Assembly: GCA_018820765.1 (NCBI GenBank)
Contig: JAHJNN010000008.1
Location: 310,001-374,000 of the forward strand
Origin: Gammaproteobacteria bacterium
Lineage (GTDB): Bacteria > Pseudomonadota > Gammaproteobacteria > Burkholderiales > Thiobacillaceae
Direction of reading: 5' to 3'
DNA: 64,000 nucleotides
Position numbers and translations under genes: made by a program. This document shows, in pieces, positions 63,589 to 64,000 of this stretch (positions within the stretch are counted from its first letter, which is position 1; every line of letters begins with the position of its first letter). A model generated the notes under the pieces. It saw only the letters and a program-made list of their open reading frames with translations, made no database searches and was not told the origin of the DNA.

Positions 63589-63933
63589 ATGAAGCGAACA
63601 CATTACCTCGCCAGCCTTGCGCTGGGGCTCGTGCTGGCGATTCCTTCAACGGGTTTTGGACAGGGCACGGTGATGATCACTTCGCCGGCGGACGGCGCCA
63701 CGCTCGACGCGATGGACGATATCAGGTTGGCCTATAAAGTGAATCCCGGGCCGCGCGGGGATCACTCCCATCTCTATATAGACAACAAGGAAGTGGCGAT
63801 ATTGCGTGAACGCAAGGGCAGCTATTTGCTGGAAACCCTGTCATCCGGCAATCGCAGCCTCTGCGTCAAGATTGTGAACAAGGCCCACGTGCCCATCGGT
63901 ATCGGACAGTGTATCCAGGTCACTGTGAAATAA
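63589..63933 (+). CDS. Secreted small protein, unrecognised
   Basis: A 114-residue exported protein with a clear signal peptide (KRTHYLASLALGLVLAIPST, cleavage near GFG-QGT). The mature part of about 90 residues is a beta-rich domain (MITSPADGATLDAMDDIRLA, GDHSHLYIDNKEVA) resembling small extracytoplasmic domains with HxH near an Asp-rich loop. No enzyme motif is seen. The start follows GGAAGGAGAT. The last 67 bases of the window hold nothing I can support. Confidence 0.75.
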   Translation: MKRTHYLASLALGLVLAIPSTGFGQGTVMITSPADGATLDAMDDIRLAYKVNPGPRGDHSHLYIDNKEVAILRERKGSYLLETLSSGNRSLCVKIVNKAHVPIGIGQCIQVTVK

Positions 63934-64000
63934 ACGGTGGGATCGGAAAACCAAACCCATGCCTAGCCCTGGTGGCGCATAACTTCTTCGGCCTGGACGC

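Overview
The window is a high-GC proteobacterial chromosome segment carrying most of a molybdenum nitrogenase island. Gene content and order (nifHDK and nifENX with fdxB, nifQ, modABC, then fixABCX, nifW, cysE and nifV, with isc-type cluster genes instead of nifU) point to a Betaproteobacterium, probably Rhodocyclales or a relative. The sequence alone does not fix the genus. nifB, nifA and rpoN are not in the window.

Layout. 0-13.2 kb: an Rrf2 regulator, then rightward nifH-D-K-E-N-X, two nifX-associated genes, fdxB, nifQ and modABC, starting from a perfect sigma-54 promoter with a NifA site. 13.3-17 kb: a glycerophosphodiester phosphodiesterase gene, a hipBA toxin-antitoxin pair with two operators, and two gene remnants (modC and a HugZ-like gene). 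17-25.5 kb: an operon with a sigma-54 promoter and an NtrC-like site, encoding a Tat-exported peptide-type ABC transporter, a gamma-glutamyltransferase-family amidohydrolase, a TauE-like permease and an Lrp/AsnC regulator. 25.7-27.1 kb: truncated hemoglobin, a Rieske protein and a HugZ-like protein. 27.1-29.6 kb: a lower-GC stretch of three genes separated by attC-like sites, read here as integron cassettes (RelA/SpoT synthetase, HEPN-like protein, membrane protein).

29.8-41.3 kb: a leftward operon of about 11 kb from a second NifA/sigma-54 promoter: nifV, cysE, nifW, fixABCX, a [2Fe-2S] ferredoxin, then eight less-known genes including a Rieske protein, a flavin amine oxidase-like enzyme, a degenerate CCA/HD protein and an ankyrin protein. 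41.4-47.9 kb: a leftward NifA/sigma-54 operon of nifS/iscS, iscU, erpA, iscA, hscA, fdx and ald. 47.9-49.4 kb: a divergent NifA/sigma-54 operon of three unrecognised genes. 49.8-64 kb: a YkgJ cysteine-cluster protein, a transporter-histidine kinase hybrid with its response regulator, an AhpD/AzoR/reductase set with a LysR regulator, an OmpR-type two-component system, a beta-propeller protein, a small chlorite dismutase-family protein and a secreted protein.

How it works together: NifH/NifDK is the enzyme, NifENX, NifQ, NifV and ModABC make and supply the cofactor, FixABCX and ferredoxins bring electrons, and the isc-type operon supplies Fe-S clusters. All are tied together by the same TGT-N10-ACA plus TGGCA-type promoters. 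Palindromic repeats are dense throughout. One extends the nifE reading frame and another sits in frame inside erpA.
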